The position numbers and the translations under genes are program-made. A DNA stretch of 64,000 nucleotides from assembly GCA_038232655.1 (NCBI GenBank), contig JBBSNM010000002.1, forward strand, positions 5,286-69,285, read 5' to 3'. The notes under the pieces are model-generated. The model had not been told where the DNA came from and did no database searches. It saw only the letters and a program-made list of their open reading frames with translations. This DNA comes from JACCVL01 sp038232655 (GTDB lineage Bacteria > Actinomycetota > Actinomycetes > Propionibacteriales > Nocardioidaceae). This document shows, one piece after another, positions 43,309 through 52,848 of the stretch (positions are counted from its first letter, which is position 1; each line of letters starts with the position of its first letter).

Positions 43309-44451
43309 TCAGCGGGGGTCGGTGGCGAGCAGGTCGTACCAGGCGCCGTCCTCGTGCACCTGCTCGTCGCCCACACCGGCCACCCCATCGAGTCGGAAGT
43401 GGCCGACCCGGGTGAAGCCGGCCCGCTCGGCGACGTGCCGGCTGGCGGCGTTGTGCCACGAGGCGCCCAGCTGCACCCGGTGCCGGCCGAGACCACCGTC
43501 GGCGGTCGGCGCGAAGGCATGGCCGAGGACCAGCTCGAGGGCTTCGCCGACGACGCCGCACCCCCGTGCGTCGGGGTGGGTCCAGTAGCCCACCTCGGCG
43601 TTTCCCGGGCACGCGTGGTCGTCGAGGCGGAACAGCCCGATGTCGCCAAGGAGCCGGTCGCTGTCTCGGTCGGCCACCGCCCAGGTGAGGCCCTTACCGA
43701 GGGAGGCGTCCAACCGGCGGTTCAGCACGAAGCTGCGTGCGTCGTCGATGGTGTATGGGTGCGGCAACCGCGGCAGCCAGTGCCGCGTGCGCCGGTCGCT
43801 GCAAGCCTCGACGATGCGGGGCAGGTCGGCGTCGGTGTGTGGTCGCAGCCGTACGTGCTCGCCTTCGAGCACCGGGGCCAACCACCAGGTCGTACGGGGC
43901 CGGCCGTCGTCGTCGGGACGCAACGTCGCCAGCCAGGCGTCGCGCAGCTCACCGCGCTGCGGGGAGTACGCCGGCACCTCGCCGTGGAAGGTGAATCCGC
44001 ACGCCCAGGCGACCCGCCACGAGTCGAGGTTGCCGACGTGGGTCTCCCAGTGCACGACCGGCATGCCGACCGTGTCGAAGGCCCACCGGGTCGCCAGCCG
44101 CACCGCCCGGGTCATCACCCCGCGCCCGCGCGCCCACGGATGCAGCATGAAGCCGATGTCGGGCCGGGCGCCGGCGCGGATGTCGACATGCCCGGCGAAG
44201 CGCGCGCCGCCGCTGTCGTCGGCGGTGTCGATGGCCCAGCCATGGCTGGTCTGCTCGCGCCAACCCGCCGGGCTGATCTCGGCGATGAACCGCTCGGCGT
44301 CGGGCGGGGTGTACGGAACTGGCACCGTCGTCCAGCGCTGGCTCTCGGGGTCGCGGCACATGCGGGTGACCTCGTCGATGTCGTCGAGCCGGCGCTCGCG
44401 CAGCGTCACGACCCCGTCGCTCAGCAGCGGCACATCGACGTCAGGTGACAT
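43309..44451 (-). CDS. Tandem double-GNAT acetyltransferase
   Basis: 380 residues from the ATG at 44451 (GAGGATG upstream). Two RimJ/RimL-type GNAT domains are fused: domain 1 (about 1-180; LSDGVVTLRERRLDDIDEVT, GARPDIGFMLHPWARGRGVM) and domain 2 (about 190-378; ERVRLRPHTDADLPRIVEAC, NAEVGYWTHPDARGCGVVGE). The acetyl-CoA loops (RGRGVM and RGCGVV) are both present, so both halves may be active. Substrate unknown; N-terminal amines or small amines are usual for this group. Not obviously linked to the betaine or galactose genes on either side. Confidence 0.85.
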   Translation of the reverse strand: MSPDVDVPLLSDGVVTLRERRLDDIDEVTRMCRDPESQRWTTVPVPYTPPDAERFIAEISPAGWREQTSHGWAIDTADDSGGARFAGHVDIRAGARPDIGFMLHPWARGRGVMTRAVRLATRWAFDTVGMPVVHWETHVGNLDSWRVAWACGFTFHGEVPAYSPQRGELRDAWLATLRPDDDGRPRTTWWLAPVLEGEHVRLRPHTDADLPRIVEACSDRRTRHWLPRLPHPYTIDDARSFVLNRRLDASLGKGLTWAVADRDSDRLLGDIGLFRLDDHACPGNAEVGYWTHPDARGCGVVGEALELVLGHAFAPTADGGLGRHRVQLGASWHNAASRHVAERAGFTRVGHFRLDGVAGVGDEQVHEDGAWYDLLATDPR

Positions 44452-44512
44452 GGGTTCATCCTCACTGTGGCGCGGTTTGACGGGCAACCGGCTTTCGCCA
44501 CCCGTACGCTCC

Positions 44513-44630
44513 GGGCTGCCAGATGTCGGGCTGCCAGATGTCGGTGCCGCGCGCCACGTTTACGTGGCGGGCCGGCCCTTTACGTGGGTTGCGCGCCCCG
44601 CAAAGGCACGGCCGGCCACGTTTACGTGGC
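44513..44630. repeat. Palindromic CCACGTTTACGTGG repeats and a 15-base tandem duplication
   Basis: GGGCTGCCAGATGTC is repeated head to tail from 44513. Two perfect palindromes follow, CGCCACGT-TT-ACGTGGCG (44552-44569) and GCCACGT-TT-ACGTGGC (44615-44630), with a half-site CCTTTACGTGGG between them. They fill the gap between the GNAT and galK genes. They could be terminator hairpins for galK or regulator sites; I cannot tell which. Confidence 0.6.
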
Positions 44631-44650
44631 GCGCGGACGGGGGGTGCGGG

Positions 44651-45799
44651 TCAGAGCGGGCCGGCGCCGGGGCCGGGCTCGACCGCGAACACCGCCGGCT
44701 CCCGCCAGCCTGCGGCGGCGAACGCCGTGCGGCAGGCGTCGGCGACCGCGTCGGCATCGGTCGAGCGGGTCAGTGCGATGGCGCTGCCGCCGAAGCCGCC
44801 GCCGGTCATCCGCGCACCCAGCGCACCTGCTGAGACCGCCGCGTCGACGGCGACGTCCAGCTCTGGACAGCTGATCTCGAAGTCGTCGCGCAACGACGCG
44901 TGCGAGGCGACGAAGGCCTGGCCGAGGTCCGTCCACGCTCCGGCGCGCAGCTGCGCCACCGCCTCGTGCACGCGGGTGTTGTCGGTGACCACGTGTCGCG
45001 CCCGGCGCAACAGCACTTCCCCGTCGTCGGTGAGGTCCCGCAGCTTGTCGAGGTCACCGAGTTCGACGTCGCGCAGCGATGCGGCGCCCAGCAGCGCCGC
45101 CGCCCGCTCGCACTGGCGGCGTACGGCGGGGTAGCCACCGCCGTCCGCCAGCGTGTGCGCTGCCCTGGTGTCGACGACGAGCAGCAGCAGCCCGGCGCCG
45201 GCGAGGTCACACGGTTCGTGCTCGAGCATCATCGTGCGGGTGTCCAGCAGCAGCGCCTGGCCCGCTCGACCGTGCATCGAGGCCACCTGGTCCATCACCC
45301 CGGTCGGAGCGCCGGCGTAGTCGTTCTCGGCCGTACGCGCCAGCGCGGCGATGCGGTCGCGGCCGAGCCCGAGGCCCAGCCGGTCGTCGACGGCCACCGC
45401 GACCGCGCACTCCAGCGCTGCTGACGAGGACAGGCCGGCGCCCAGCGGGACGTCGCTGTCGACCCACAGGTCCAGGCCGGGCAGCTCGTTCCCGGCAGAC
45501 CGCAGCGCCCACATGACACCGGCGACGTAGGCCGCCCAGCCCCAGACATCGCCCGGCCGGGTGTCGACGGTGGTCACGACCGCGGCGCCGGGGTCGTCGG
45601 CCTGCGCCGACCACATCCGCAGCCGGTCGTCGCCGCGGACGCGCAGGGCCACCTTGGTGTGCCGGTTGATGGCGAACGGCAGCACCCAGCCGTCGTTGTA
45701 GTCGGTGTGCTCGCCCATCAGGTTGACCCGACCGGGCGCCGCCCAGCCCCACTCCGGCCTGCCCTCGGGCGCGGCTCGCGCGTGGTGCTGCTCGCTCAT
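44651..45799 (-). CDS. galK: Galactokinase
   Basis: 382 residues from the ATG at 45799 (overlapping the DeoR stop as ATGA). The galactokinase signature GRVNLMGEHTDYNDGWVLPF, the GHMP ATP loop DVPLGAGLSSSAALECAVAV and the C-terminal GARMTGGGFGGSAIAL motif are all intact. It phosphorylates alpha-D-galactose to galactose-1-phosphate. Substrate would come from the GH42 and GH36 glycosidases next to it, with anomer conversion by GalM (51922). galT and galE are not in the window. Confidence 0.96.
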   Translation of the reverse strand: MSEQHHARAAPEGRPEWGWAAPGRVNLMGEHTDYNDGWVLPFAINRHTKVALRVRGDDRLRMWSAQADDPGAAVVTTVDTRPGDVWGWAAYVAGVMWALRSAGNELPGLDLWVDSDVPLGAGLSSSAALECAVAVAVDDRLGLGLGRDRIAALARTAENDYAGAPTGVMDQVASMHGRAGQALLLDTRTMMLEHEPCDLAGAGLLLLVVDTRAAHTLADGGGYPAVRRQCERAAALLGAASLRDVELGDLDKLRDLTDDGEVLLRRARHVVTDNTRVHEAVAQLRAGAWTDLGQAFVASHASLRDDFEISCPELDVAVDAAVSAGALGARMTGGGFGGSAIALTRSTDADAVADACRTAFAAAGWREPAVFAVEPGPGAGPL

Positions 45800-46592
45800 G
45801 AGGCAGAGTCTCGACCCTGCACCACGTCGGCGAGCAGCACTTCCCCCACGTGGTCGTGCAGCCGCGCCCTCGCCTCCCGGGAGAGCTGGGAGTCGCTGAC
45901 CAGGACGTCGGCCTGCGCCAGCGGCGCGACGGTGGCGATGCCGACCGCACCCCACTTGGTGTGGTCGGCGACCACGACGAGGTGCCGGGCCGCCCGGATC
46001 AGGGCCTTGTTGGTCTCGGCCTCCAGCAGGTTGGGGGTGCTGAAGCCGCTGCGCTCGTCCATCCCGTGGGTGCCGAGGAAGACGGTGTCGAGGTTGATGG
46101 AGGTCAGAGACCCGACCGCGACCGGCCCCACCAGGGCGTCGGACGGCGTGCGCACGCCGCCGGTGAGCACGACCACCTGGTCGGCTCGGCCGGACTCGTG
46201 GAACATCTCGGCCACCGGTGGTGAGTTCGTCACCACGGTGAGCCGGGCGACATCGAGCAGCTCGCGCGCCAGCGCCCACGTCGTCGTGCCGGCAGAAAGC
46301 CCGACCGCCTGACCGGGTCGCACCAGCTCGGCCGCCCGGCGGGCGATGCCACGCTTCTCCACCTGCTCGCGCAGCGACTTCTCGGCGAATCCGGGCTCAT
46401 CGGTGCTGCCGGCCATCGGCACGGTCGCGCCGCCGTGCACCTTGTCGATCAGACCCCGGCGAACGAGGACGTCGAGGTCGCGGCGGATCGTCATGTCGGA
46501 CACCTGGAACCGGGCCACCAGGTCGCCGACCCGGGCGGCGCCGTCGCGCTGCACCAGGTCGAGGTCAGCGTCTGCCGCTGCTGGGCGAGCAC
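45796..46592 (-). pseudogene. DeoR-family sugar-operon regulator with an N-terminal one-base frameshift
   Basis: The frame from 46554 reads a DeoR winged helix (VQRDGAARVGDLVARFQVSD, then MTIRRDLDVLVRRGLIDKVH) and an intact sugar-phosphate sensor domain (GLSAGTTTWALARELLD, LGTHGMDERSGFSTPNLLEA). The expected start VLAQQRQTL lies just upstream at the GTG at 46592, one base after the GH42 stop, but in another frame. One missing base near 46565 (CTGACCTC where CTGATCCTC would read TLILDLVQRDG) restores a full 265-residue DeoR. So the first ten residues are out of frame. It may be a sequence error; a shortened protein from an internal start is possible. Confidence 0.75.
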
Positions 46593-46593
46593 C

Positions 46594-48684
46594 TCAGTGG
46601 CCCTTCGCCCGCTGGACGACGGCTACGGCCCCACCGGGCAGTCGCAGCTCCGCCTCGTTGACCGCCCCGCTGACCAGGTCGGTGCCCGCGATCGGCAGCA
46701 CTGCCGGCTCGGTGCCGTGGTTGAGGGCGAACACGAACGTCGCGTCGTCGCCACGCCGGCGCACCACCTCAACGTCCGTCGGAACGGCGTATGGGGCCAG
46801 CACGCCAGCATCCGCGCACGCCCGCCGCACAATCGTCGCCGTCGTGGCGTCGTCGGTCCGGGTCGCGACGTACCAAGCGAGTCCGGAGCCGTACCGGTGC
46901 CGGGTCACGGCGGGCGCACCGGGGACCGGCCCGTCGAAGTAGGTCAGGACGGCGTCGGCGCCGGTGAGGTGCAGGTCCTCGGCCCAGACGTCGGCCACCC
47001 CGGCGTCGGCCCCGGTGTCGGCGGCCGCGTCGCCCCCCGCCGCGACCAGCCGCACCCGTTCCCCGCGGCGTAGTGGGCAGAACTCCTCGACCCGCACGCC
47101 GAGGACGTCGCGGAAGGCACCGGGGTAGCCGCCCAGGTGCACGTGGTCGTTGTCATCGACCGTGCCCGAGAAGTAGGTGACCAGCAGGTGGCCGCCGGCC
47201 TGGACGTAGGCGGCGAACGCCTTGGCCGTCTGGTCCGTGACCAGGTGGAGTGTCGGTGCGAGAACCAACCGGTACCCCGACAGCTCCATGTCGCCGGTCG
47301 GCGGCGGCAGCACGTCGACGGTGAGCCCGGCCGCCAGCAACGCTCGGTGCAGGGCGAGGGCGCGGTCGCGGTAGGTGACGTCGACCGAGGGGGTGGCGTC
47401 GCGCTCGGTGGCCCACCACGACTGCCAGTCGAACACCAGCGCGACGTCGGCCTGCACCGTGCTGCCGAGGACCGGCGCCAGCCGGGCCAGCGCCGCGCCG
47501 AGGTCCACGACCTCGCGCCACAGCCGGCTGTCGGTCCCCGCATGCGGCACCAGCGCGGAGTGGTACTTCTCGGCTCCCGCGCGGGACTGGCGCCACTGGA
47601 AAAACAGCGCGCCGTCTGCCCCCCGCGCCACGTGCTGCAGGCTGTTGCGCAGGGTCTCGCCGGGTCGCTTGGCGACGTTGCGGGGCTGCCAGTTGACGGC
47701 GCTGGTCGAGTGCTCCATCAGCAGCCACGGCCGCCCGCGGGCCAACCCCCGCGTGACGTCGGCGCAGAATGCCAGCTCGCGGTGGTTGTCGGGATCAGCC
47801 GCGAGCAGGTAGTGGTCGTTGCTGACCAGGTCGACCTCGCCGGCCCATCGCCAGTAGTCGACGACCTCGGTGTGCGCCATGAAGTTCGTCGTGACCGGCA
47901 CGTCCGGTGTGAACCGGCGCAGCACGTCGCGCTCGGCCACAAAGCAGGCCAGGTGCTCGTCGGAGCTGAACCGGCGAAAGTCCAGCGCCTGGCCCGGGTT
48001 GCCGAAGGTCGGTGTCGACCGTGGTGGCAGCACCTGCGCGAACTCGCCGTAGCGCTGGGACCAGAACGACGTGCCCCAGGCGTCGTTGAGCGCGTCGATG
48101 TCGCCGTAGCGGTCGGCCAGCCAGGCGCGGAAGGCCGCCGCGCTGGTGTCGCACCAGCAGCAGGTGGTGTGGCAGGCGTACTCGTTGCCGACGTGCCACA
48201 GCGCCAGCGCCGGGTGCCCGGCGTAGCGATGGGCCAGCCGCTCGGCCAACACGGCGGCGCGCTCGCGAAAGACCGTCGAGCTGGGACAGTACGCCTGCCG
48301 GCTGCCGGGCCACTGGGGGTGACCGTCCTGGTCGACCGGCAGTGTGTCCGGGTGCAGCTGGGCCAGCCAGGGTGGGGGAGACGCGGTGGCCGTGGCCAGG
48401 TCGACGTCGATGTGTGCCTCGCCGAGCAGGTCGAGCACGCGGTCGAGCCACCCGAACTCGTACTCGCCCGGTCGCGGCTCGAGGTGCGCCCAGGAGAAGA
48501 CCCCGACGGTCACCATCGTCACGCCGGCCGCCCGCATCAGCGCGACGTCCTCGGGCCAGACCTGCTCCGGCCACTGCTCGGGGTTGTAGTCGCCACCGAA
48601 GGCCATCCGTGCGGCCCGAGTCACCACGCCCGCCATGGGTGCACCGTGGACCCGCCTGGGCGCCAAGTCAACAGAGTCGAACAT
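46594..48684 (-). CDS. GH42 beta-galactosidase
   Basis: 696 residues from the ATG at 48684; 48636 (MAGVVTRAARMAFGGDYNPE) is an alternative start. GH42 features: FGGDYNPEQWPEQVWPEDVA near the N-terminus, the acid/base Glu in ALWHVGNEYACHTTCCWCDT with a zinc-type Cys cluster, the nucleophile Glu in PWLLMEHSTSAVNWQPRN, the trimerisation domain from about 400 and a beta-sandwich tail. It hydrolyses beta-galactosides, probably oligosaccharides taken into the cell (no signal peptide). First gene of a GH42-deoR-galK operon, divergent from the transporter relic and GH36. Confidence 0.94.
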   Translation of the reverse strand: MFDSVDLAPRRVHGAPMAGVVTRAARMAFGGDYNPEQWPEQVWPEDVALMRAAGVTMVTVGVFSWAHLEPRPGEYEFGWLDRVLDLLGEAHIDVDLATATASPPPWLAQLHPDTLPVDQDGHPQWPGSRQAYCPSSTVFRERAAVLAERLAHRYAGHPALALWHVGNEYACHTTCCWCDTSAAAFRAWLADRYGDIDALNDAWGTSFWSQRYGEFAQVLPPRSTPTFGNPGQALDFRRFSSDEHLACFVAERDVLRRFTPDVPVTTNFMAHTEVVDYWRWAGEVDLVSNDHYLLAADPDNHRELAFCADVTRGLARGRPWLLMEHSTSAVNWQPRNVAKRPGETLRNSLQHVARGADGALFFQWRQSRAGAEKYHSALVPHAGTDSRLWREVVDLGAALARLAPVLGSTVQADVALVFDWQSWWATERDATPSVDVTYRDRALALHRALLAAGLTVDVLPPPTGDMELSGYRLVLAPTLHLVTDQTAKAFAAYVQAGGHLLVTYFSGTVDDNDHVHLGGYPGAFRDVLGVRVEEFCPLRRGERVRLVAAGGDAAADTGADAGVADVWAEDLHLTGADAVLTYFDGPVPGAPAVTRHRYGSGLAWYVATRTDDATTATIVRRACADAGVLAPYAVPTDVEVVRRRGDDATFVFALNHGTEPAVLPIAGTDLVSGAVNEAELRLPGGAVAVVQRAKGH

Positions 48685-48942
48685 AGGAAGCGACCAGAGT
48701 TGTGTGAATCTACCGCGCTCCGGTCGCGACCGGACTGCCGGAATCGTCCAGTTTGGCGCGTGCTGGCTGAGCGGAGATTCGAAGGAAACAACACGGTAAC
48801 AGGGGTTGACACGGATGGTCGGCCACCGGTGCAAGGGCCTACATCACATGTCGGATTGCGTTCGGATGTGTTTGGAACGCGGACCCTTTCTGTACGCCAG
48901 CCGTCACCCCTCCGCTGGGGGCCGCACCCTTGGAGCACCCAC
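48685..48942. promoter_or_regulatory. Divergent control region of the galactoside island
   Basis: 258 bases between the GH42 start and the transporter relic. A TTGACA -35-like hexamer is at about 48804 on the plus strand. CGGAT units recur as direct repeats (about 48811, 48852 and 48863), and the outer CGTTC-N11-GAACG forms an inverted repeat near 48860. Repeated short direct elements are common in DeoR operators, so this is the probable target of the adjacent regulator. No -10 box is convincing. Confidence 0.35.
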
Positions 48943-49758
48943 ATGTCGCGACCTACCTCTCCCCTCTGGACTCCCGGGGCCGTCGCCCCACCGCTGTCTC
49001 GGCGCAACCTGCTGCGCGGCCTCGCCGTCGGCGGCGGGCTGGCGGCGTTCCCCGGCCTGGCAGCCTGCGGGGGCGACTCCGGCGGTGGCAGCGGCGGCGG
49101 TGGTGGCACCGCCACGTCACTCGGCTCGAACTTCTCCGACCAGGTGCCCCGGAAGGCCTTGAAGGACTCGCTCGACCTACGGCCTGGCCACTTCAGCTTC
49201 ACGTTCAACCTGGCGCTGCTCATGTTGTTCACGGCCGGCAACCTGCTGCCGCAGCAGGTCATCATCACCCCGCTGTACCGGATGTACCTCGAACTGCCCG
49301 CGCCCTGGACCCAGTCCGGCGAGTGGGCCAACACCCAGTTCGGCGTGGTCATGATCCACATCGCCTTCCAGATGGGCTTCTGCACGTTCGTGATGAGCAG
49401 CTACATGAAGACGCTGCCGGTCGAACTCACCGAGGCCGCCCTGGTCGACGGCGCCAGCGTGTGGAGCCAGTTCTGGCGCGTCATCCTGCCGCTGTGCCGG
49501 TCCCCGCTCGCGGCCCTCGCGACGCTGGAGTTCACCTGGATCTACAACGACTTCTTCTGGGCGCTGGTGCTGATGATCGGCAACGGCAACGACCAACCCA
49601 TCACCACCGCGCTGAACAGCCTCAATGGCACGTTCTTCACCAACGACAACCTGGTGGCTGCCGGCTCCATCATCACCGCGATCCCCACCATCATCGTCTT
49701 CGTCGCGCTGCAGAAGCACTTCGTCGGCGGTTTGACCATCGGTGCCAACAAGGGATGA
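48943..49758 (+). pseudogene. In-frame chimera: sugar-binding lipoprotein start joined to MalG-type permease end
   Basis: Residues 1-78 (271 total) are the start of a sugar ABC binding protein: twin-arginine RRNLLRGLAVGGG, lipobox with Cys42 (GLAACGG), Gly-rich linker and NFSDQVPRKALKD. From about residue 80 (base ~49178) the sequence is the C-terminal part of a MalG-type permease: LALLMLFTAGNLLPQQVIIT, the EAA loop LTEAALVDGASVWSQFWRVI and the closing GGLTIGANKG. The binding-protein body, first permease and second permease start (about 2.5 kb or more) are missing. The joined frame is open, so a product could be made, but transport is impossible. Confidence 0.75.
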
Positions 49759-49765
49759 TGGCTGC

Positions 49766-51925
49766 GTGAGCGACGACCGCGCCCCGGTCCTGCTGCGTCG
49801 GGCCGGGGTCTCGGTCCTGCTCGCCGGTGGCGCGAACCTGCCCTGGGCGGTGCTGCACTGGGGTGCCGACGTGGGTGACCTGGACACCGATGAGCTGATC
49901 ACCGCGGGCCGGCTGACCACGCCACACGTCCCGCACAGCGCGCTCGACCGCGCCGTGCGGGTCGGCCTGGTGCCCGAGTCGTCACGCGGGTGGACCGGGC
50001 GACCGGGCCTGGCCGGCCACCGCATCGACGGCCAGCGACCGACGCTGCCCCAGCTGGTGTTCGAGGACGTCGATGTGGCGGACGACGATCCGGCCGACTC
50101 GGCGGCATGCACCGTCCGGCAGCGCGACGTGCAGCTCGGGCTCGAGGTGACCACGACCGTCGAGTTGACCCCCCAGGGCGTCCTGCGGGTGCGGCACAGC
50201 CTGCGGAACGACGGCGACAGCCCGTACGCGCTGGCCGCGTTGCTGCCGTGCCTGCCGCTGCCGGGGCCGGCGGCCGAGCTGCTCGACCTCACCGGACGCT
50301 GGTGTCGCGAGCGCGCCCCGCAGCGGCGACTGCTGCAGCAAGGCGCCTGGGTGCGGGACTCGCGGCACGGGCGCACCGGGCACGACTCGTCGGTCCTGAT
50401 GGCGGCGGGCACACCCGGTTTCGGGTTCGGTCACAGCCAGGTGTGGGCGGTGCACACCGCCTGGAGCGGCGACCACACCACCTGGGCGGAGCGGTTGCCG
50501 ACCGGCGAGGCTGTCATCGGCGGCGGCGAGCTGCTCGAGTCCGGTGAGGTGGTGCTGGAGCCGGGCGAGACGTACTCCTCGCCCTACCTGTACGCCACCT
50601 GGTCCGGCACGGGGCTCGACGGCCTCACCGCTCGAATGCACGACCACCTGCGCGCCCGTCCGCAGCACCCCCGGCGCGCCCGCCCGGTGGTCCTCAACAC
50701 CTGGGAGGCGGTGTACTTCGACCACGACCTCGCTCGGCTCACCCGCCTCGCCGACGCGGCCGCGGCGTTGGGGGTGGAGCGCTTCGTGCTCGACGACGGG
50801 TGGTTCGTCGGGCGCCGCGATGACCGTCGCGGCCTGGGTGACTGGACGGTGGACACCGAGGTGTGGCCGGACGGTCTGCACCCGCTGGTCGACCACGTCC
50901 GCGGGCTCGGCATGGAGTTCGGGCTTTGGGTCGAGCCCGAGATGGTCAACCGCGACTCCGACCTGGCGCGCGCGCACCCGGACTGGGTGCTCGGCGCGCA
51001 CGACGAGGACCCGCCGAGCTGGCGGCACCAGCAGGTGCTCGACCTGACCGACCCCGCGGCGTACGTCCACGTGCGCGACGCCTTGCTGGCGCTGCTCGAC
51101 GAGTACGACATCGGCTTCCTCAAGTGGGACATGAACCGCGACCTGATCGACACCGGCGGCGCCGTGCACGCGCAGACGCTCGCCGTCTACGCGCTGCTCG
51201 ATGAGGTGCGAGGAGCCCACCCCCGGCTGGAGATCGAGAGCTGCTCCTCCGGCGGCGCCCGGGTCGACCTGGGCATCCTGCAACACACCGACCGGGTCTG
51301 GGCCAGCGACTGCAACGACGCGCTCGAGCGCCAGCACATCCAGCGGTGGACCGGCCTGGTGCTGCCACCAGAGCTGGTCGGGGCGCACGTCGGTCCGCCC
51401 GAGGCGCACACCACCGGCCGGGTGCACCGGCTGGCCTTCCGCGCCGCCACCGCGTTGTTCGGCCACTTCGGGATGGAGTGGGACGTCACGGGTCTCACCC
51501 CGGACGAGTCCGCCGAGCTGGCCGGCTGGATCGAGCTGTACAAGACCGAGCGGGACCTGCTGCACGCTGGTCGGGTCGTCCGCGGGGACCACCCCGACCC
51601 GTCGCTGTGGGTGCACGGCGTGGTGTCGACCGACCGTGACCGCGGCCTGTTCGCCCTGGTCGCCGTGGCGGCGTCGCCGCACGCGATTCCGCTGCTGGTG
51701 CAGCTGCCCGGTCTCGACCGTGACCGCCACTACGAGATCGAGGTGGTCGGCCCGCCGCCGGTGGAGTCGCCACCCCTGCTGCACCTGACCGGCTCCTGGA
51801 CCGAGGGCGGGGCAGTCCGGATCGCCGGTTCGGTGCTGACCGAGGTCGGGCTCGCGCTGCCGACATTGGCACCGGAGTCCGCGCTGGTGCTGCGGGTGCG
51901 AGCAGTGGTAGACCCCTCTGCGTGA
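49766..51925 (+). CDS. GH36 alpha-galactosidase
   Basis: 719 residues from the GTG at 49766 (GGGATGATGG upstream; an upstream GTG at 49742 is less likely). N-terminal beta-sandwich (1-290), then the catalytic barrel with VVLNTWEAVYFDHDL, VERFVLDDGWFVGRRDDRRG, LWVEPEMVNRDSDLARAHPD, nucleophile Asp455 in FLKWDMNRD and acid/base Asp515 in WASDCNDALERQ. This is the GH36 group I pattern. It releases galactose from raffinose-type or melibiose substrates in the cytoplasm. It starts eight bases after the transporter relic and overlaps galM at its end (GTGA). Confidence 0.95.
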   Translation: MSDDRAPVLLRRAGVSVLLAGGANLPWAVLHWGADVGDLDTDELITAGRLTTPHVPHSALDRAVRVGLVPESSRGWTGRPGLAGHRIDGQRPTLPQLVFEDVDVADDDPADSAACTVRQRDVQLGLEVTTTVELTPQGVLRVRHSLRNDGDSPYALAALLPCLPLPGPAAELLDLTGRWCRERAPQRRLLQQGAWVRDSRHGRTGHDSSVLMAAGTPGFGFGHSQVWAVHTAWSGDHTTWAERLPTGEAVIGGGELLESGEVVLEPGETYSSPYLYATWSGTGLDGLTARMHDHLRARPQHPRRARPVVLNTWEAVYFDHDLARLTRLADAAAALGVERFVLDDGWFVGRRDDRRGLGDWTVDTEVWPDGLHPLVDHVRGLGMEFGLWVEPEMVNRDSDLARAHPDWVLGAHDEDPPSWRHQQVLDLTDPAAYVHVRDALLALLDEYDIGFLKWDMNRDLIDTGGAVHAQTLAVYALLDEVRGAHPRLEIESCSSGGARVDLGILQHTDRVWASDCNDALERQHIQRWTGLVLPPELVGAHVGPPEAHTTGRVHRLAFRAATALFGHFGMEWDVTGLTPDESAELAGWIELYKTERDLLHAGRVVRGDHPDPSLWVHGVVSTDRDRGLFALVAVAASPHAIPLLVQLPGLDRDRHYEIEVVGPPPVESPPLLHLTGSWTEGGAVRIAGSVLTEVGLALPTLAPESALVLRVRAVVDPSA

Positions 51926-52848
51926 GCGACTACATCCGGCTGCACAACGGCGGCTATGCCGGCGCGGTCGACCCTCAGGGCGCCGCGCTGCGGAGCCTCA
52001 CCCACGACGGCGCCGACCTGGTCGAACCGTCACGTGGCGTCGAGGGCAGCACCTTCGCGGGCGCGCTCTTGGCCCCGTGGCCCAACCGGATCGGCGACGC
52101 GACGTATGACTTCGACGGGGCGCAGCACCGGCTGCCGGTCAACGAGTCTCGTCGCGGACACGCGATCCACGGGCTGGCGTACGCGCTCGACTGGGACGTG
52201 CTGGAGACCTCGGCCGACAGCGTCCGGCTCGGCGTTCAGGTGCCGACGCAGCCGGGCTGGCCCTTTCGGCTGGCGCTGGCCGTGGAGTACCAGGTCAGTA
52301 GCGACGGGCTGACCGCGCGCCTGGCAGCGACCAACATCGGCGACACCCGGCTCCCCTATGGCTGTGGAACGCACCCATACCTGGTGTGCGGCGAAGGCAC
52401 CGTCGACGACGCGGAGCTGACGCTGCCGGCGGCGACGCGGCTCGAGACTGACGACGCGATGTTGCTGGTCGGGTCGGCCCCCGTCGACCAGGTCGACGCC
52501 GACTTCCGCACGCCCACCGTTATCGGCGACCGGTTCCTCGACCATTGCTTCACCGACATCTCCACCGGCCCGCAGGGTGACGCGTGGGCGAGGCTGCGAC
52601 GACCCGGTGGCCGCGGGGTGGCCATCGGCTGGGGGGCGTGGGCGCGGTGGGTGCAGGTGCACACCCCCGTGCGCTCGGTGCCGGCCGAGCACCGGCACAG
52701 CCTGGCGGTGGAGCCGATGAGCTGTCCCCCGGACGCCTTCCGGTCCGGCAGCGGCCTGGTTGTGCTCGCCCCGGGGGAGCGGCACGACGCCTGGTGGCGG
52801 ATCACAGCTACGCTCGACGACATGTCGCATGCACGCGTCCAACCGTGA
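51922..52848 (+). CDS. galM: Aldose 1-epimerase (galactose mutarotase)
   Basis: 308 residues. GalM fold with SDYIRLHNGGYAGAVDPQGA, LLAPWPNRIGDATYDFDGAQ, the conserved RGHAIHGLAYALDW (catalytic His pair begins here), PYGCGTHPYLVCGE and the catalytic Glu in AVEPMSCPPDAFRSG. It interconverts beta- and alpha-galactose so that GH42-derived beta-galactose can feed GalK. It overlaps GH36 upstream and the CNNM gene downstream (GTGA on both sides). Confidence 0.92.
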   Translation: MSDYIRLHNGGYAGAVDPQGAALRSLTHDGADLVEPSRGVEGSTFAGALLAPWPNRIGDATYDFDGAQHRLPVNESRRGHAIHGLAYALDWDVLETSADSVRLGVQVPTQPGWPFRLALAVEYQVSSDGLTARLAATNIGDTRLPYGCGTHPYLVCGEGTVDDAELTLPAATRLETDDAMLLVGSAPVDQVDADFRTPTVIGDRFLDHCFTDISTGPQGDAWARLRRPGGRGVAIGWGAWARWVQVHTPVRSVPAEHRHSLAVEPMSCPPDAFRSGSGLVVLAPGERHDAWWRITATLDDMSHARVQP

